A stretch of 64,000 nucleotides of DNA. It comes from Planctomycetales bacterium. Lineage in GTDB: Bacteria > Planctomycetota > Planctomycetia > Isosphaerales > Isosphaeraceae. Below are positions 62,369 through 64,000 of this stretch, one piece after another. The notes below the pieces were generated by a model that saw only the letters and a program-made list of their open reading frames with translations, was not told the origin of the DNA and did no database searches. The stretch covers positions 42,643 through 106,642 of the forward strand of contig DAIDKV010000235.1 of the NCBI GenBank assembly GCA_027449865.1, read 5' to 3'. The position numbers and the translations under genes were made by a program. The first letter of the stretch is position 1; every line of letters begins with the position of its first letter.

Positions 62369-63741
62369 GGGTGGGGCTCTCCTGCGCCGAGGCGGAGGTC
62401 CACGCTGAGCCGGTGGGCGGTCAGACCTTCCTTGTCGGCCAGCAGGCGGATGTCGGGGGCGAGCGATTCCAGGCCCGGCTTCGAAAGCCCGATGAGGCTT
62501 GTTCGGCGGAGGAAATCGTTCGCCGAGAGGCCCGAGGCCCATCGAGCGGTCCCGCCCGTCGGAAGGACGTGCGAGGGTCCCGCCGCATAGTCGCCCGAGG
62601 CCACCGGCGTCTCGTGCCCCAGGAAGATCGCACCAGCGTCGGTCAGGCGGGAGACCAGGCGGTCGGGATCGGACGTCGAGACATGCAGGTGCTCCGGCGC
62701 AATCGCGTTGGAGAGGTCCACAGCCTCGTCCTCGGACCGGGTCAAAATCAGGGCGCCAAAGCGTTCCAGGCTCTCGCGAGCTAGATCGCCTCGGCTCAGG
62801 CGGGCTAGCTGGGTCTCGAGTGCGGCGATCACTCGGTCGATCAGCGAAGGGTCCCACGTCAACAGGATGCTCGCGCCTGGCGAGTGCTCCGCCTGGCTAA
62901 TAAGATCGGCAGCGAGGTATTCGGGGCGGGCCGAGGCATCGGCGATCACGACGACCTCACTCGGGCCGGCGATGCTGTCGATATCGACCGTTCCGAAGAC
63001 GTGCCGCTTGGCGAGGGCGACGAACAGGTTGCCGGGACCGACGATCTTGTCGACGGGCCGGAGGTCAATTTCCGGGACGCCGTACGCGAGGGCCGCGACG
63101 CCCTGCGCTCCGCCGACGCGGTAGACCTCGGTGACGCCAAGGGCGTGACAGGCGGCGAGGATGTCGTCGTTGAAGCCGCCGAAGCGGGTGGGCGGAACGA
63201 TCACCGCGACCTCGGCAACCCCCGCCGCCTGCGCGGGGACGACCGTCATCAAAAGGCTCGACGGGTAAGCGGCCGCGCCCCCCGGAATGCAGACGCCGGC
63301 TCTTCGGAGAGGGCGATAAAGCAGGCCGAGGCGGACGCCTAGGGTCGCGGCTATCCGGACATCACGGTGAAGGATCGCCTGCTGGTAGGCGGTCACATTG
63401 TCGCGGACGCGGCCGATTGTCGCCAGATAGGCGGGGTCGGCCTTCTGGTGAGCGGCCTCCAGCTCGTCCGGCCGGACACGGATGCGGCTGGCGTCGAGGT
63501 CAGTCCCATCGAGTCGCCTGGTGTAGTCGAGAAGGGCATCCAGGCCGCGTAAGGCGACGTCGTCGCAGATCCGCTCGACGACCTGCGGGGGCGAAAGCGG
63601 CTCGCCAAACGCGGCGATGGTCCGGGCTCGTCCCTCGGGGCTGACCACGTTCCCTCGTGGGCTAAGCTGTTCTCGGAGTTCGGCGATCGCCTGGTTCGCG
63701 TCGTCGCTGGCGCAGTCGATCCTTCGGATTCGGAGGCCCAC
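62365..63741 (-). CDS. hisD: histidinol dehydrogenase
   Basis: A 458-residue enzyme performing the last two oxidations of histidine synthesis. GVCIPGGAAAYPSSLLMTVVPAQAAGV, VYRVGGAQGVAALAYGVPEI, DKIVGPGNLFVALAKRHVFG, DSIAGPSEVVVIADASA and the zinc/active-site region SQAEHSPGA are canonical, as are IAPEHLHV and FLGHETPVASGDYAAGPSHVLPTGG. Length is slightly above the usual 430-440. The start is GTG, with GAGGGA six bases upstream. It is first in the minus-strand hisD-GNAT-hisC-hisB operon. Confidence 0.95.
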   Translation of the reverse strand: MGLRIRRIDCASDDANQAIAELREQLSPRGNVVSPEGRARTIAAFGEPLSPPQVVERICDDVALRGLDALLDYTRRLDGTDLDASRIRVRPDELEAAHQKADPAYLATIGRVRDNVTAYQQAILHRDVRIAATLGVRLGLLYRPLRRAGVCIPGGAAAYPSSLLMTVVPAQAAGVAEVAVIVPPTRFGGFNDDILAACHALGVTEVYRVGGAQGVAALAYGVPEIDLRPVDKIVGPGNLFVALAKRHVFGTVDIDSIAGPSEVVVIADASARPEYLAADLISQAEHSPGASILLTWDPSLIDRVIAALETQLARLSRGDLARESLERFGALILTRSEDEAVDLSNAIAPEHLHVSTSDPDRLVSRLTDAGAIFLGHETPVASGDYAAGPSHVLPTGGTARWASGLSANDFLRRTSLIGLSKPGLESLAPDIRLLADKEGLTAHRLSVDLRLGAGEPHP

Positions 63742-64000
63742 GGGATTCCCTCGGCAAGGCGGCGGAGGCGCGCCGGTCGCACCTCGCGACGGCGGAATCT
63801 CTACCAATACCGTCCGGGGGCGACCGCCCGCAATCCCGATCCACAATCCATAAGAAGCCCGGGTGCACGTCGGCTTCTGTCTCTTCTGCCGGACACCCAG
63901 AATCGTCAATAGAAGAACGTCAGATTCTTGTGGTAGAGTGCGGCCCCGGGGAGTTCTGGGGACTGGATATCGATGGGCAAGGGGTCAAACCATGGATGGG
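63742..64000. other. region upstream of hisD and window end
   Basis: It contains the hisD leader and no complete gene. An ATG at 63973 opens a plus-strand frame (MGKGSNHG) running off the window end, which may be the start of a divergent gene. Confidence 0.3.

Overview
The window is high-GC bacterial chromosome, most likely from a planctomycete of the Isosphaera/Tautonia/Singulisphaera group. This rests on family content and not on a marker gene. It has a DUF1559 (H-X9-DG) remnant, two DUF1080-like secreted proteins, a HYExAFE protein, a PEP-CTERM choice-of-anchor A protein, a long Ig-like repeat protein with an N-terminal LEPLE-type motif, a futalosine-type menaquinone gene, and mostly short operons on both strands. 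I saw no rRNA, tRNA, CRISPR array, prophage or insertion sequence.

Layout. 0.2-8.9 kb: mqnD-like gene, aconitase, and a complete pyruvate dehydrogenase set (pdhA, pdhB, pdhC, lpdA) with a REP-like inverted repeat before lpdA. 8.9-10.5 kb: a frameshifted DUF1559 gene and two proteins of unknown function. 10.6-19.6 kb: a large gas-vesicle locus. It holds gvpA, two more GvpA-family genes (J/S types), gvpN, gvpK, gvpG, two gvpF/L genes, a GvpV-like protein and a probable divergent GvpC. These are interleaved with a chaperone set: Hsp20, a two-ring CDC48-type AAA ATPase, a J-domain-less DnaJ-type zinc-finger protein and a small TPR-like protein. A terminator and several intercistronic hairpins subdivide the locus, and gvpA appears to have its own promoter and structured leader.

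19.6-22.2 kb: secreted laminin-G-like protein, iron-type solute-binding lipoprotein, Uma2 nuclease. 22.6-29.7 kb: a tight glycan operon (two GT9, two GT4, one GT2, a GmhB-type phosphatase, a radical SAM/SPASM protein), suggesting synthesis of a heptose-containing surface glycan. 29.7-33.4 kb: DUF2721 protein and the repeat surface protein. 33.5-36.1 kb: ispF-cysS-ruvC on the minus strand. 36.4-41.5 kb: a plus-strand run (M50 protease, homocysteine methyltransferase-like, YkgJ, HYExAFE, small membrane protein, class V aminotransferase, coaD).

41.5-48.2 kb: SUI1-like factor, a sulfatase-fold protein lacking the usual catalytic residues, a TPR protein, a sulfite dehydrogenase pair (cytochrome plus molybdoenzyme), and a frameshifted PEP-CTERM protein. 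48.2-52.3 kb: an AT-richer island, a small HNH protein, and a two-component pair whose regulator has its HTH before its receiver. 52.3-60.1 kb: mnmG, tpx, a DUF1080 protein, grpE, a VIT/vWA protein and a UPF0104 membrane protein. 60.2-63.7 kb: a minus-strand histidine operon hisD-GNAT-hisC-hisB.

Coordinates include stop codons. Start codons were chosen by Shine-Dalgarno match, coupling to the previous gene and family N-termini. Where the choice is uncertain the entry says so.
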